A stretch of 16,745 bases of DNA from Lentisphaerota bacterium. Lineage in GTDB: Bacteria > Verrucomicrobiota > Kiritimatiellia > RFP12 > UBA1067. A model generated the notes under the pieces. It had not been told where the DNA came from. It was given only the letters and a program-made list of their open reading frames with translations, and made no database searches. The DNA lies in the NCBI GenBank assembly GCA_022839525.1, contig JALHET010000017.1, positions 1-16,745 on the forward strand. The letters run 5' to 3'. Both the position numbers and the translations under genes were made by a program. This document shows positions 1-9,670 of the stretch, piece by piece. How positions within the stretch are numbered: the first letter of the stretch is position 1; each line of letters opens with the position of its first letter.

Positions 1-65
1 GGGATCGACACTTTTTTGCGGATTTTGGAGTCGTCTCTTTTACCTCCGCGCCGCTGACGGGGACA

Positions 66-93
66 AGTGGTAAGTTGTGAGTGGTGAATGGTG
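66..93. repeat. Degenerate heptanucleotide tandem repeat (AGTGGTG type)
   Basis: Four consecutive 7-nt units occupy 66-72, 73-79, 80-86 and 87-93 (AGTGGTA, AGTTGTG, AGTGGTG, AATGGTG). The array lies about 70 nt upstream of the phosphoesterase start. The first 163 nt of the window hold nothing else that I can recognise. The frame is open through the array, but its translation (SGEWW...) is repeat-derived and is not part of the protein. Three other places in this window have repeats with the same 7-nt phase and different words. Confidence 0.55.
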
Positions 94-163
94 GGGAGTC
101 TGGAGCCGGGCGTCCCTCCCACCTGAGGCATCGTTATCGGGATCGATAGAAAGGAACAGAAGT

Positions 164-1963
164 TTGAAAAGAGTGATGGCCACTTTTTGGGCGGCGGTGT
201 TAGCCGCAGTTTCCGTCACCGCAGGTGCCGCGCACCCGATCTACGAAGTTGTCGCGACGGGCGGCACGGCAAAAGAAGACGAAGAACCGCTCTTCCGTGC
301 GGGCTGGATGACGGACACGCACATCGGCAAGACGCGCGAAAGCTGCGCCCGGGTGAAGATGGCGTTGGAACTTTTCCGGAAGTTCGACGTGGACGCTGTC
401 ATCAACAACGGCGATATCGCGGATCACTACTACCCGACAGGCTACGAAGCCTACCGTGCGATCATGGACGAAACGTTTGCGGACGCGAAAAAGAAGCCGC
501 AGGAGATCTACGCATGGGCTTGGCACGACGTGTACGAGTGGAACGGCCCGCGTGTGCGCGAATCCACGACTGAACAACGCGCGGCGTGCTATGCGGATGT
601 GGCGAAACGCCTCGGCATACCGCACAAGATGACGGACAAGATCACGGTCAACGGCTACACGTTCCTCGTGTTCCCGCAGTGGACAAGCGACTGTGAATAC
701 GGCGACAAGAAGGGGGCGGAGGCTTATGAACAGGCGGTTGCAGACGCCGAGGCCGCCGCAGGCGGAAAGCCCGTGTTCGTGGTTGACCATTTGCCGCCCG
801 CCGCTACGGTGGCGAACAGCGTCACCTGGGGCAACGGCTACAGGCGCAAATTCTTCGAAAACCATCCGGGGGTAATCCACCTCTCCGGGCACGCGCATGG
901 ATCATTGCGGGACGAGAACAATATCTGGCAGGGTAACTTCACGGCGGTGAACGCGACATGTCTGCAAGTGTGGCAGGGCGATTCTACAGGGATCGACGAG
1001 CCCTCCAAGGAGAACTACGGGGCGTTGGTGATTGAGGGGTTCGCGGATCGGATCGTCTTCCGCCGCTTCGACGTGCGCGACGGCGCGGAATACAAGCGCT
1101 TTGACCCGTGGTGCGTGCCGTGGCCGTTTGACCCGAAGACCGCGCCGTATTCTATCGCGCGTCGCAGAGAGAGCACGCCCGTGCCCGCGTTCGCGGCCGG
1201 AGCCCGGCCGGAGGTGCGGGCAGACGCTCCGTTCACGGGCTTCACGCTCGCGTTGCCGCCGGTGGCAGAGGGTGGGGATGCGGCATACCGCTACCGGATA
1301 TCCATAGCGGAGAAGACAGCGCAGGGGTGGCGTCCCTTCAAGACGGTGGAAAAATTCACGCAGTTCTACCTGCGTCCGGCAGAACGCTCGTCCGAGATGA
1401 CGCTGAAGTTTTCGTCCGGATATTTTGAAACCGGAAAGACCTATCGTTTCGAAGTCATGCCTGTCAACTTCTTCGAGGTCGCAGGCAGCCCCATTTTCGC
1501 TGAGGCGGTCGCGCCCGCAGCGAAGAAGCCGCAGTTGCTTTGGAAGAGCGACGATCCGATGACGGAGCTGAAGTTCATCGCTGACGACGACGGCACGGAG
1601 GACGGCAAGCCGGTGCCAAAGAAGGACGGCTGGTACGTGCTGACAGATGGCCTGAGACGGTTAGTGATCCCGCCTAAGGTGTGGGATGTCCCCAAGGGGA
1701 CAACGTTGCGTTTCACGGCGGATCTGGAGATCGTGCAGCCGGATGATCGGGAGTCGCGCATCTACAACGTGCAGCTCATGCGTTTCAAGCCCGTGCTTTC
1801 GACAGCCTGCGGACGCATCAGGACACCTCGCGGCGAATCCGGCGTACAGCGCTACGTGATCGAGTTTAGCAAGTCAAACGGTGTGCCGTACTCCTTTGTT
1901 GTACGCGAAGGCGCGTCCGGAAAAGTCAAATTCCATTCCGTAAAGATCGAGCGAATCGACTGA
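164..1963 (+). CDS. Secreted calcineurin-like metallophosphoesterase
   Basis: Predicted exported phosphoesterase of the calcineurin-like (MPP) superfamily, which hydrolyses phosphomono- or diesters at a di-metal centre; the substrate is unknown. I chose the TTG at 164 (599 aa) because AAGGA at 151-155 lies 8 nt upstream and the protein then begins MKRVMATFWAAVLAAVSVTA, a typical signal peptide. The frame is open back to an ATG at 77, but that stretch is repeat-derived. The MPP metal-site motifs appear in order: DTH (D51, H53), NNGD (D84), VDH (H209) and SGHAHG (H243, H245). From about residue 340 to the end there are beta-rich segments of unknown role, possibly accessory beta-sandwich domains. 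The gene is alone on + and its stop lies 5 bp from the stop of convergent purB. The superfamily call is firm, the exact function is not. Confidence 0.85.
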   Translation: MKRVMATFWAAVLAAVSVTAGAAHPIYEVVATGGTAKEDEEPLFRAGWMTDTHIGKTRESCARVKMALELFRKFDVDAVINNGDIADHYYPTGYEAYRAIMDETFADAKKKPQEIYAWAWHDVYEWNGPRVRESTTEQRAACYADVAKRLGIPHKMTDKITVNGYTFLVFPQWTSDCEYGDKKGAEAYEQAVADAEAAAGGKPVFVVDHLPPAATVANSVTWGNGYRRKFFENHPGVIHLSGHAHGSLRDENNIWQGNFTAVNATCLQVWQGDSTGIDEPSKENYGALVIEGFADRIVFRRFDVRDGAEYKRFDPWCVPWPFDPKTAPYSIARRRESTPVPAFAAGARPEVRADAPFTGFTLALPPVAEGGDAAYRYRISIAEKTAQGWRPFKTVEKFTQFYLRPAERSSEMTLKFSSGYFETGKTYRFEVMPVNFFEVAGSPIFAEAVAPAAKKPQLLWKSDDPMTELKFIADDDGTEDGKPVPKKDGWYVLTDGLRRLVIPPKVWDVPKGTTLRFTADLEIVQPDDRESRIYNVQLMRFKPVLSTACGRIRTPRGESGVQRYVIEFSKSNGVPYSFVVREGASGKVKFHSVKIERID

Positions 1964-1968
1964 ACCCC

Positions 1969-5185
<3,217 letters not shown>

Positions 5186-5234
5186 ATGAAAAGCTCCTCT
5201 CGGTTGGCTAGCGGTTCTAACGCGGGCAGAGGTC

Positions 5235-6377
5235 TCAGAGTTTCCGGATCCCGTCCATAAAGACAGCGGCAACTTGGAAAGCGTCGTCCAAGACGGCGAT
5301 GTCGGCGATATATCCGGCTTCGAGTTTTCCGAGCTTTTCCAGTTTGAGGTCCAGAGCCTGGTTCCAGGAGGTGGTCTTGACCAACTCCGCCAGAGGCAAG
5401 CCCGTCACCTCCACGACATTCTTGAACGCGGTGTTGAACTGCAGGGTGCTTCCGGCCAGGGCGCCGTTACTGGCGAGGCGGGCCGCGCCGGCGGAGACTT
5501 TAACGGCCAGGCCGCCCAACTGATAATCCCCGTCGGGCAGGCCGGTCGCTTCCATCGCGTCCGTAATCAGGAGGAGTTTTTCAATCGGCTTGGACGTGAA
5601 CGCCAATCGGATCATATCGGGGCAGAGGTGGATTTTGTCGCAGATCATTTCAATGGCGACGCTGTCTTCCATGAGACCCGCGCCCACCAAACCGATTTCC
5701 CGGTGGTGCAGCTTGGTCATCTGGTTGCAGAAATGCGTGAGACGGGTCAAGCCGGACTTCATGCCTTCCTTGAATTGGGCATAGGTGGCATTGGTATGAC
5801 CGCAGCTCGCTTGAATGCCGGCCGCGCACAGTTCCGCGGTGAATGCCAGATTGCCTTCCATCTCGATGGCATAGGTGACCAGCGCCACGGGAGAAATCGC
5901 ATTCAGGCGCCTGATCTCGTCCATGTCGGCCTTGCGGAGATAAGCCGGGTTTTGGGCGCCGGCGCATTCGGGGTTGATATAGGGGCCCTCCAGATGCGTG
6001 CCGACCACTTTGCTGGCCGTCGGAGCCTTGCGGTAGGCCTCGATGTTCCTAAGGCTCGCCGCCAATTTTTCCTCGGGAAGGGTCAGCGTCGTCGGGCAGA
6101 AGGACGTCACCCCTTCCCGCAACTTGGCTTCCGCAATGATTCCCGTGGCCTTGCTGTCGCCGCTGGTGACTTCGAAACCCATTCCGCCATGGACGTGTAC
6201 GTCGATGAAACCGGGAACCACCATTTTGCCGTCCGCATCGTACTCCCCGCATCCGGTGGGCAACGTTTCATTGGCCGTAAAAACCTTTTTCACCCGCCCG
6301 TTTTCCAATTCCAGAGCCGCGCCAAACAGTTCGACACCCGGAGAAACCAAATGGGCATTCTTAATGAGGGTTGACAT
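5235..6377 (-). CDS. nagA: N-acetylglucosamine-6-phosphate deacetylase
   Basis: Cytosolic amidohydrolase that converts GlcNAc-6-P to GlcN-6-P plus acetate, used for amino-sugar catabolism and cell-wall recycling. The ATG at 6377 gives 380 aa, the normal family length; AAAGGA lies 10 nt upstream. An in-frame start 36 nt earlier has no better support. Metal and substrate motifs are intact: GFIDVHVHGG (H61, H63), THLEGPYINPE (E130, metal ligand), CGHTNA (H194), THFCNQM (H215) and ITDAMEATGLPDG (D273, catalytic acid/base). It is the first gene of a probable nagA - CoA ligase - purB transcript. The partner deaminase gene nagB is on the other strand at 9671, so the two steps are near each other but separately transcribed. 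Confidence 0.95.
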   Translation of the reverse strand: MSTLIKNAHLVSPGVELFGAALELENGRVKKVFTANETLPTGCGEYDADGKMVVPGFIDVHVHGGMGFEVTSGDSKATGIIAEAKLREGVTSFCPTTLTLPEEKLAASLRNIEAYRKAPTASKVVGTHLEGPYINPECAGAQNPAYLRKADMDEIRRLNAISPVALVTYAIEMEGNLAFTAELCAAGIQASCGHTNATYAQFKEGMKSGLTRLTHFCNQMTKLHHREIGLVGAGLMEDSVAIEMICDKIHLCPDMIRLAFTSKPIEKLLLITDAMEATGLPDGDYQLGGLAVKVSAGAARLASNGALAGSTLQFNTAFKNVVEVTGLPLAELVKTTSWNQALDLKLEKLGKLEAGYIADIAVLDDAFQVAAVFMDGIRKL

Positions 6378-6403
6378 TTTCCAGCGTTCCTTTCTATGGG
6401 GAA

Positions 6404-6432
6404 AGGATGCCAAAACGGGGCGGGGGGGTCAA
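6404..6432 (-). promoter_or_regulatory. Tentative sigma70-type promoter of nagA
   Basis: On the minus strand TTGACC (6432-6427) is followed after 17 nt by CATCCT (6409-6404), 26 nt before the nagA ATG. The -35 is good but the -10 matches TATAAT at only three of six positions. The proposed promoter of the S1 gene has a similar -10 (TATCCT). This is a pattern match only. Confidence 0.25.
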
Positions 6433-6507
6433 GTGCGGCGTCAAACGTATTGGACGTGCCCTTCGGGGGGGCGACAGGGTCATTTCAAATGACTATCGTG
6501 GGCGCAC

Positions 6508-6663
6508 GTGAGACCGACAGACATTCCATATTGGTTTTTGACCGCGCTGGCGGCGGGCGCGTTCTGGTGCGCGCTCTACCGCTGGCGAGGGAACCTCACG
6601 GCGTGCGTCGTGTCGCACGCGCTCTGGACGGTCGGCGTTTTCCTGCTGTTCCCGATCCGCTAG
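6508..6663 (+). pseudogene. Remnant of a CPBP-family (CAAX-type) intramembrane metalloprotease, C-terminal end
   Basis: The frame from GTG 6508 to TAG 6661 encodes 51 residues. The stretch ALYRWRGNLTACVVSHALW (residues 22-40) followed by TVGVFLLFPIR resembles the last conserved block of CPBP/ABI proteases: a short loop, then a helix with the conserved SHALW histidine, then a hydrophobic end. Full-length members have 200-300 residues with EExxxR and FxxxH motifs upstream, and neither is here. An in-frame stop (TGA at 6490-6492) closes the frame just upstream, and no ribosome-binding site precedes the GTG. I read it as a decayed gene of which only the tail is legible. The rest of the 307-nt gap between nagA and the next gene holds the possible nagA promoter and a C/G-rich run. 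Confidence 0.5.
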
Positions 6664-6684
6664 AGCGGATTAAACACCTTCGCT

Positions 6685-7773
6685 TTAGGCAACGGGCTGA
6701 GGACGGAAGGTGAGCAGAAAGCCGCCGTTTTTCGCCAGGTCCAGCGCCACGCGCACATCGGGTGCCTGATCCGGGAACGACTCCTCAACAGGGTCGCCCG
6801 CCTCGTCCTTGAGCGGATCGCGCAGGATCTCCACCGTGTAGCGCCGCGCCCGCAACTCGGGAGGCGTACGCAGCCACACGTCCTCGAAGCGCATGGTCAG
6901 CGTCCGCGCCTCGGCGGTGACGCCGGCGACCCGCCATACATCGCCTTGCCGCCGCGCCGCCACCGCGAACTCGCCCGGTTCGCCGCGCATCATCCAGAAC
7001 TCTTCGCCCGCGCCGCCGCACCCGACCATGAGCCCGAACGCCGCCCGGTAGGCGGGCGTCACGGCGTCGCCGAAGACCGGCGCGGGCAAGGCCGTCCTGG
7101 TGAAGGGAACCGTCAGAAACAAAGACGCGCAGCCCTGGCGCCCGTCCGTGACCACCAGTTCCTCCACGCGCTCCATGGCCGCGAAGCGCCGCTCCGCGAG
7201 GTCGCCGGGCCGGTCGAAGAAGACGATGTGTTGCTCCAGCCCGTGCCGCCAGAAGGCGATCAGCTTCCCGCTCGGTGCGAAGCGCACCTGGGGTTTCTCC
7301 CGTTGTGCGTTAAACGTTGAACGTTGAACGTTGGGCGCCCCCGTGTTCTCCAGCAGCACCGACCCTTGAGGAAAACGTGTGGCCGACAGGTCTGCGCCGT
7401 CCTGTATCCGTTTGCGAGGCTGCCGTATGGCGCAGAACGCGCTCTGGTCCGTTACGCGGACAAGGGCTTCGAGTTCGCGCCCATCGCGTCCGCGGAACCG
7501 CGCCTTCACCGCGCGCGCGGGGCCGATGCCGGTCTGCGCGCGGTGCCGCGTGACACGCGCCAATGTCATGGCATACGCCAGCGGCAGGGCTTTTTTCTTG
7601 GGCAGCAGCCCGAGGGTCGAGGTGTCCACGACTGGCCGCCCGTCGCACCATACGCGCCACACGGGGCACCCGGGATACACGGTTGCGCCGATCCACACGG
7701 TCTCGACCGCCACCTCGGCCCGCACGCGCCGGTTGGGGGAAGTGACTTCAAGGACAGGCTCTATAGGTTCCAT
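6685..7773 (-). CDS. GH97-like protein lacking the catalytic barrel (putative)
   Basis: A 362-aa protein that I cannot assign firmly. Residues 8-120 resemble the GH97 N-terminal beta-sandwich: a VTSPN start, an xVWRVWCDGRPVVDTSTLGL segment, and a late RVTDQSAFCAIRQ in the place of the usual DDGVAFRY. Residues 264-358 resemble the GH97 C-terminal domain: GEPGEFAVAARRQGDVWRVA, then RYTVEILRD and NGGFLLTFRP. The segment between them is only about 140 aa, far too short for the (beta/alpha)8 barrel; complete GH97 enzymes have about 650 aa. Residues 147-158 are encoded by an in-frame heptad repeat. There is no signal peptide and only a weak ribosome-binding site before the ATG. It follows the S1 gene on the same strand after 108 nt. 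It may be a non-catalytic carbohydrate-binding or regulatory protein, or a degenerating enzyme. The family link is from visual motif similarity only. Confidence 0.55.
   Translation of the reverse strand: MEPIEPVLEVTSPNRRVRAEVAVETVWIGATVYPGCPVWRVWCDGRPVVDTSTLGLLPKKKALPLAYAMTLARVTRHRAQTGIGPARAVKARFRGRDGRELEALVRVTDQSAFCAIRQPRKRIQDGADLSATRFPQGSVLLENTGAPNVQRSTFNAQREKPQVRFAPSGKLIAFWRHGLEQHIVFFDRPGDLAERRFAAMERVEELVVTDGRQGCASLFLTVPFTRTALPAPVFGDAVTPAYRAAFGLMVGCGGAGEEFWMMRGEPGEFAVAARRQGDVWRVAGVTAEARTLTMRFEDVWLRTPPELRARRYTVEILRDPLKDEAGDPVEESFPDQAPDVRVALDLAKNGGFLLTFRPQPVA
7302..7336. repeat. Heptanucleotide tandem repeat inside a coding region (GTTGAAC type)
   Basis: Five 7-nt units run from 7302 to 7336: GTTGTGC, GTTAAAC, GTTGAAC, GTTGAAC and GTTGGGC. 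The array lies inside the GH97-like gene. Read on the coding (minus) strand it gives PNVQRSTFNAQR (residues 147-158), a peptide with no resemblance to the surrounding domain. At 35 nt it is not a multiple of three, so the present frame must be the outcome of the insertion plus flanking changes, or of later unit loss. Confidence 0.65.
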
Positions 7774-7798
7774 GTGTCTTTAGCGGTTTTGGGAACAT

Positions 7799-7880
7799 CC
7801 AATAACCCACATGGAATGTTCATCGGAAGAATGAATACTTGGACATTGAACATTCCCTGTTGGATATTGGACATTCTCCC
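7799..7880. repeat. Palindromic, heptad-phased repeat between the S1 and GH97-like genes
   Basis: Two nested inverted repeats form one imperfect palindrome: CCAATA (7799-7804) with TATTGG (7865-7870), and GGAATGTTC (7813-7821) with GAACATTCC (7848-7856), separated by equal 8-nt internal loops. The right arm is also a 7-nt-period array from 7832 (units TGAATAC, TTGGACA, TTGAACA, TTCCCTG, TTGGATA, TTGGACA, TTCTCCC). It ends 1 nt before the stop codon of the S1 gene. Transcribed with that gene it could fold and act as an mRNA 3' end or processing structure; no U-tract follows. It could also be a dispersed mobile palindrome. Confidence 0.6.
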
Positions 7881-7881
7881 G

Positions 7882-9321
7882 CTACAGCTTCAGGTTTGCG
7901 AATGCGTCGCCGAGCGAGCCCAGCGCGCCGCTTCCCTTGTTAGACGCGAGCCAGCTTGCGACATCGTTGCCCTCGTCGCCGCCGCGCGTCTCCCACCTGG
8001 AGGGGAGCGTGAGCGAGATGCGGTCGCCCTCGACGGACTTGACCACCACGTTGATCGTGCTTGACGGCGGGAACTGCTTTTCGAGTTTGGCCGCCGGGTT
8101 GCCGCCTTTCGGTGTGTCGGTCTCGCTGATGTGCAGCAGCCCGGTTTTCGCCTCGGAAAGGCGCACAAAAACACCGAACGGCTGGATGGACTCGACGATG
8201 CCCTCGACGTTCACGCCCTCGGCCAACTCTCCGGGCTTAAGCGCCTTGACGCGCTCGTCGACCGGCTTGAGGCTGAAACGGCGGCGTTCGATGTCCACGC
8301 TGTCCACCTGCAGCAGAAGCTCCTGCCCTTCGGTCACCGCTTCGCGGGCGGACATCAACCGCCGCCCGCCCCCCAGTTTGCTGATCGGGATCAGCCCTTC
8401 GACGCCGGGGATGAGCTGCGCGAACGCGCCGAACTTTTCGAGCTTGGTGATCGTGCCCATGAATGTCGTGCCTTGCGGAAAACGTGCGACCGCATCGTCC
8501 CACGGGTCGCCCTGCGCGCCGCGCAGGCTGAGCGAGATGCGGTTGCGGTCCCAGTCGAGCTCCTTGATCTGCACATCCACCTTATCGCCGACTTTCACCA
8601 CGTCCTCGGGTTTCACGTCGCGTACCCAGGCAATCTCCTTCAGCGGGATCAGCCCTTCGGCACCGCCGAGATCCACGAACACGCCGAATTCCACGAGGCG
8701 CGTGACCGTGCCCGTGGCGACCATGCCGACGTACAGATCCGCGATCAGCTCCTCGCGCTGCGTTTCCCGCTCTTTCTCCAGCAGTGCGCGGCGGCTGACG
8801 ATCACGTTCGTGCCGCGGTCGTCCTCGCCGTACTCGGAGATCAGAAAGTTGAACGTGTGGCCGATGTATTCCGCGCCCTCCTGACGGAACAGGCTGATCT
8901 GCGAGAAGGGGCAGAACGCCCGCTTGCCGCAGACGGTCACCTCGTAGCCGCCGTTGATCTCTTTCTCGACGTGACCTTCCACCGGCATCTGCCGCGCATA
9001 AGCGTCGGCCAGCGTGCGGTCGATCACCGGTTTGGCGTCGATGTTGCCCGAGAAGAGGAATGTGCCGTTCTGCATGCCCGCGAAAATCACCTCGACGGAA
9101 TCGCCGACTTTGCAGCGCAGCGTCCCGTCCCCGTTCGTCATATCCGCAATGGGCACCAAGCCTTCGCGCTTGGCGCTCACGTCCAAAACGACATACTGTC
9201 CGGTGATGTTGCTGACCGTGCCGCGCACGCGGTCACCGGGATTGAACCCTTTCCGGTAGGTGCTCAACTGCGCATCCAGCAACGACTCGAAATCTGCCAT
9301 CGATACTTTTTTATCGCTCAT
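7882..9321 (-). CDS. S1 RNA-binding domain protein (ribosomal protein S1-like)
   Basis: Cytosolic RNA-binding protein built of S1 (OB-fold) repeats, like ribosomal protein S1, which helps mRNA bind the 30S subunit. The ATG at 9321 gives 479 aa and has GGAG 9 nt upstream; an upstream in-frame ATG lacks a ribosome-binding site. Five S1 repeats can be delimited: about 27-94, 112-178, 198-268, 283-352 and 368-440. Repeat 3 (GTVTRLVEFGVFVDLGGAEG) and repeat 5 (GIVESIQPFGVFVRL) are closest to the consensus; repeats 1 and 2 are divergent, as is usual for the ribosome-docking end of S1. E. coli S1 has six repeats and 557 aa, so this is either a shorter S1 or a paralogue. An acidic/glycine-rich tail (about 447-475) follows repeat 5. 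The usual S1 neighbours (cmk, ihfB) are absent here. Confidence 0.88.
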   Translation of the reverse strand: MSDKKVSMADFESLLDAQLSTYRKGFNPGDRVRGTVSNITGQYVVLDVSAKREGLVPIADMTNGDGTLRCKVGDSVEVIFAGMQNGTFLFSGNIDAKPVIDRTLADAYARQMPVEGHVEKEINGGYEVTVCGKRAFCPFSQISLFRQEGAEYIGHTFNFLISEYGEDDRGTNVIVSRRALLEKERETQREELIADLYVGMVATGTVTRLVEFGVFVDLGGAEGLIPLKEIAWVRDVKPEDVVKVGDKVDVQIKELDWDRNRISLSLRGAQGDPWDDAVARFPQGTTFMGTITKLEKFGAFAQLIPGVEGLIPISKLGGGRRLMSAREAVTEGQELLLQVDSVDIERRRFSLKPVDERVKALKPGELAEGVNVEGIVESIQPFGVFVRLSEAKTGLLHISETDTPKGGNPAAKLEKQFPPSSTINVVVKSVEGDRISLTLPSRWETRGGDEGNDVASWLASNKGSGALGSLGDAFANLKL

Positions 9322-9343
9322 GCTTATGCTCCAAAAGGCAATT

Positions 9344-9373
9344 AGGATAAGCCATTCCGCCCCTCCCATGCAA
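9344..9373 (-). promoter_or_regulatory. Tentative promoter of the S1 gene
   Basis: On the minus strand TTGCAT (9373-9368) and TATCCT (9349-9344) are separated by 18 nt. They lie 22 nt before the S1-protein ATG, leaving a very short leader. The -35 matches three and the -10 four of six consensus positions. An A-rich run (minus strand, about 9424-9411) lies further upstream. This is a weak pattern-based call. Confidence 0.25.
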
Positions 9374-9431
9374 TCCGTAACCGCAATCCGTGGAAAGCGG
9401 TACGCGGGGCGTTTTTTATTTTTGACCTTAT

Positions 9432-9453
9432 ATTGCTAAGATGCAATTGCTAA
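9432..9453 (+). promoter_or_regulatory. Direct repeat ATTGCTAA upstream of nagB
   Basis: Two exact copies of ATTGCTAA, at 9432-9439 and 9446-9453, start 14 nt apart and follow a TTGACC hexamer (9422-9427) that could be a -35 element. I cannot place a good -10. The repeat is in the divergent region between the S1 gene and nagB and could be an operator, for example for an amino-sugar regulator. It could also be chance, or a heptad-type repeat, since 14 is twice seven. Confidence 0.25.
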
Positions 9454-9518
9454 AACCGCAAGAATCGGATAACGTTCAGACCGACACAAGGAGATCCCGG
9501 AGGAGAGGAGCCAACAGG

Positions 9519-9557
9519 ATGAAATCAGAGCTGGACGATCCCCACATTTTCCGATAG
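9519..9557 (+). CDS. Possible leader peptide ORF upstream of nagB
   Basis: ATG 9519 to TAG 9555 encodes 12 residues, MKSELDDPHIFR. It is preceded by an unusually strong purine-rich Shine-Dalgarno stretch, GGAGGAGAGGAG (9499-9510), 8 nt upstream. nagB begins 113 nt downstream with its own GAGGAG. A strong ribosome-binding site before such a short frame, followed by a stem-loop, is the layout of a translated leader. The sequence is not rich in any one amino acid, so no attenuation signal can be named. It may equally be a ribosome-binding site left from a lost gene. Confidence 0.25.
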   Translation: MKSELDDPHIFR

Positions 9558-9597
9558 ATTAATGCGACAAATGCCGGAAACAAAAGGTACAGTCAAC

Positions 9598-9639
9598 AAC
9601 AGATGTCCCGGAATGTGAAACGGTGGTTCCGCCTCTGTT
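9598..9639 (+). promoter_or_regulatory. Stem-loop in the nagB leader
   Basis: AACAGA (9598-9603) pairs with TCTGTT (9634-9639), and inside it CGGAA (9609-9613) pairs with TTCCG (9627-9631). The hairpin is broken by an asymmetric internal loop. It ends 13 nt before the GAGGAG of nagB. There is no U-tract, so it is not an intrinsic terminator. It could affect nagB translation or mRNA stability, or be a protein-binding site. I recognise no known riboswitch here. Confidence 0.35.
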
Positions 9640-9670
9640 AACCCCGTATGATGCGAGGAGATAAGAAACA

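Noticed and set aside
77..163. Longer N-terminus of the phosphoesterase from ATG 77
   Set aside because: It is encoded by the heptad repeat and spacer, has no ribosome-binding site, and would put about 29 residues before a clear signal peptide that has its own AAGGA and TTG start.
5274..6374. 366-codon open frame on + opposite nagA
   Set aside because: Antisense shadow of a gene with all NagA metal ligands; its translation has no recognisable domain.
8131..9345. 404-codon open frame on + opposite the S1 gene
   Set aside because: Antisense shadow; translation is His/Ala/Asp-rich without any motif and has no ribosome-binding site.
9406..9435. TATATT as -10 of a nagB promoter
   Set aside because: No acceptable -35 lies 16-18 nt upstream (GGGCGT region), and TTGACC overlaps it at the wrong spacing.
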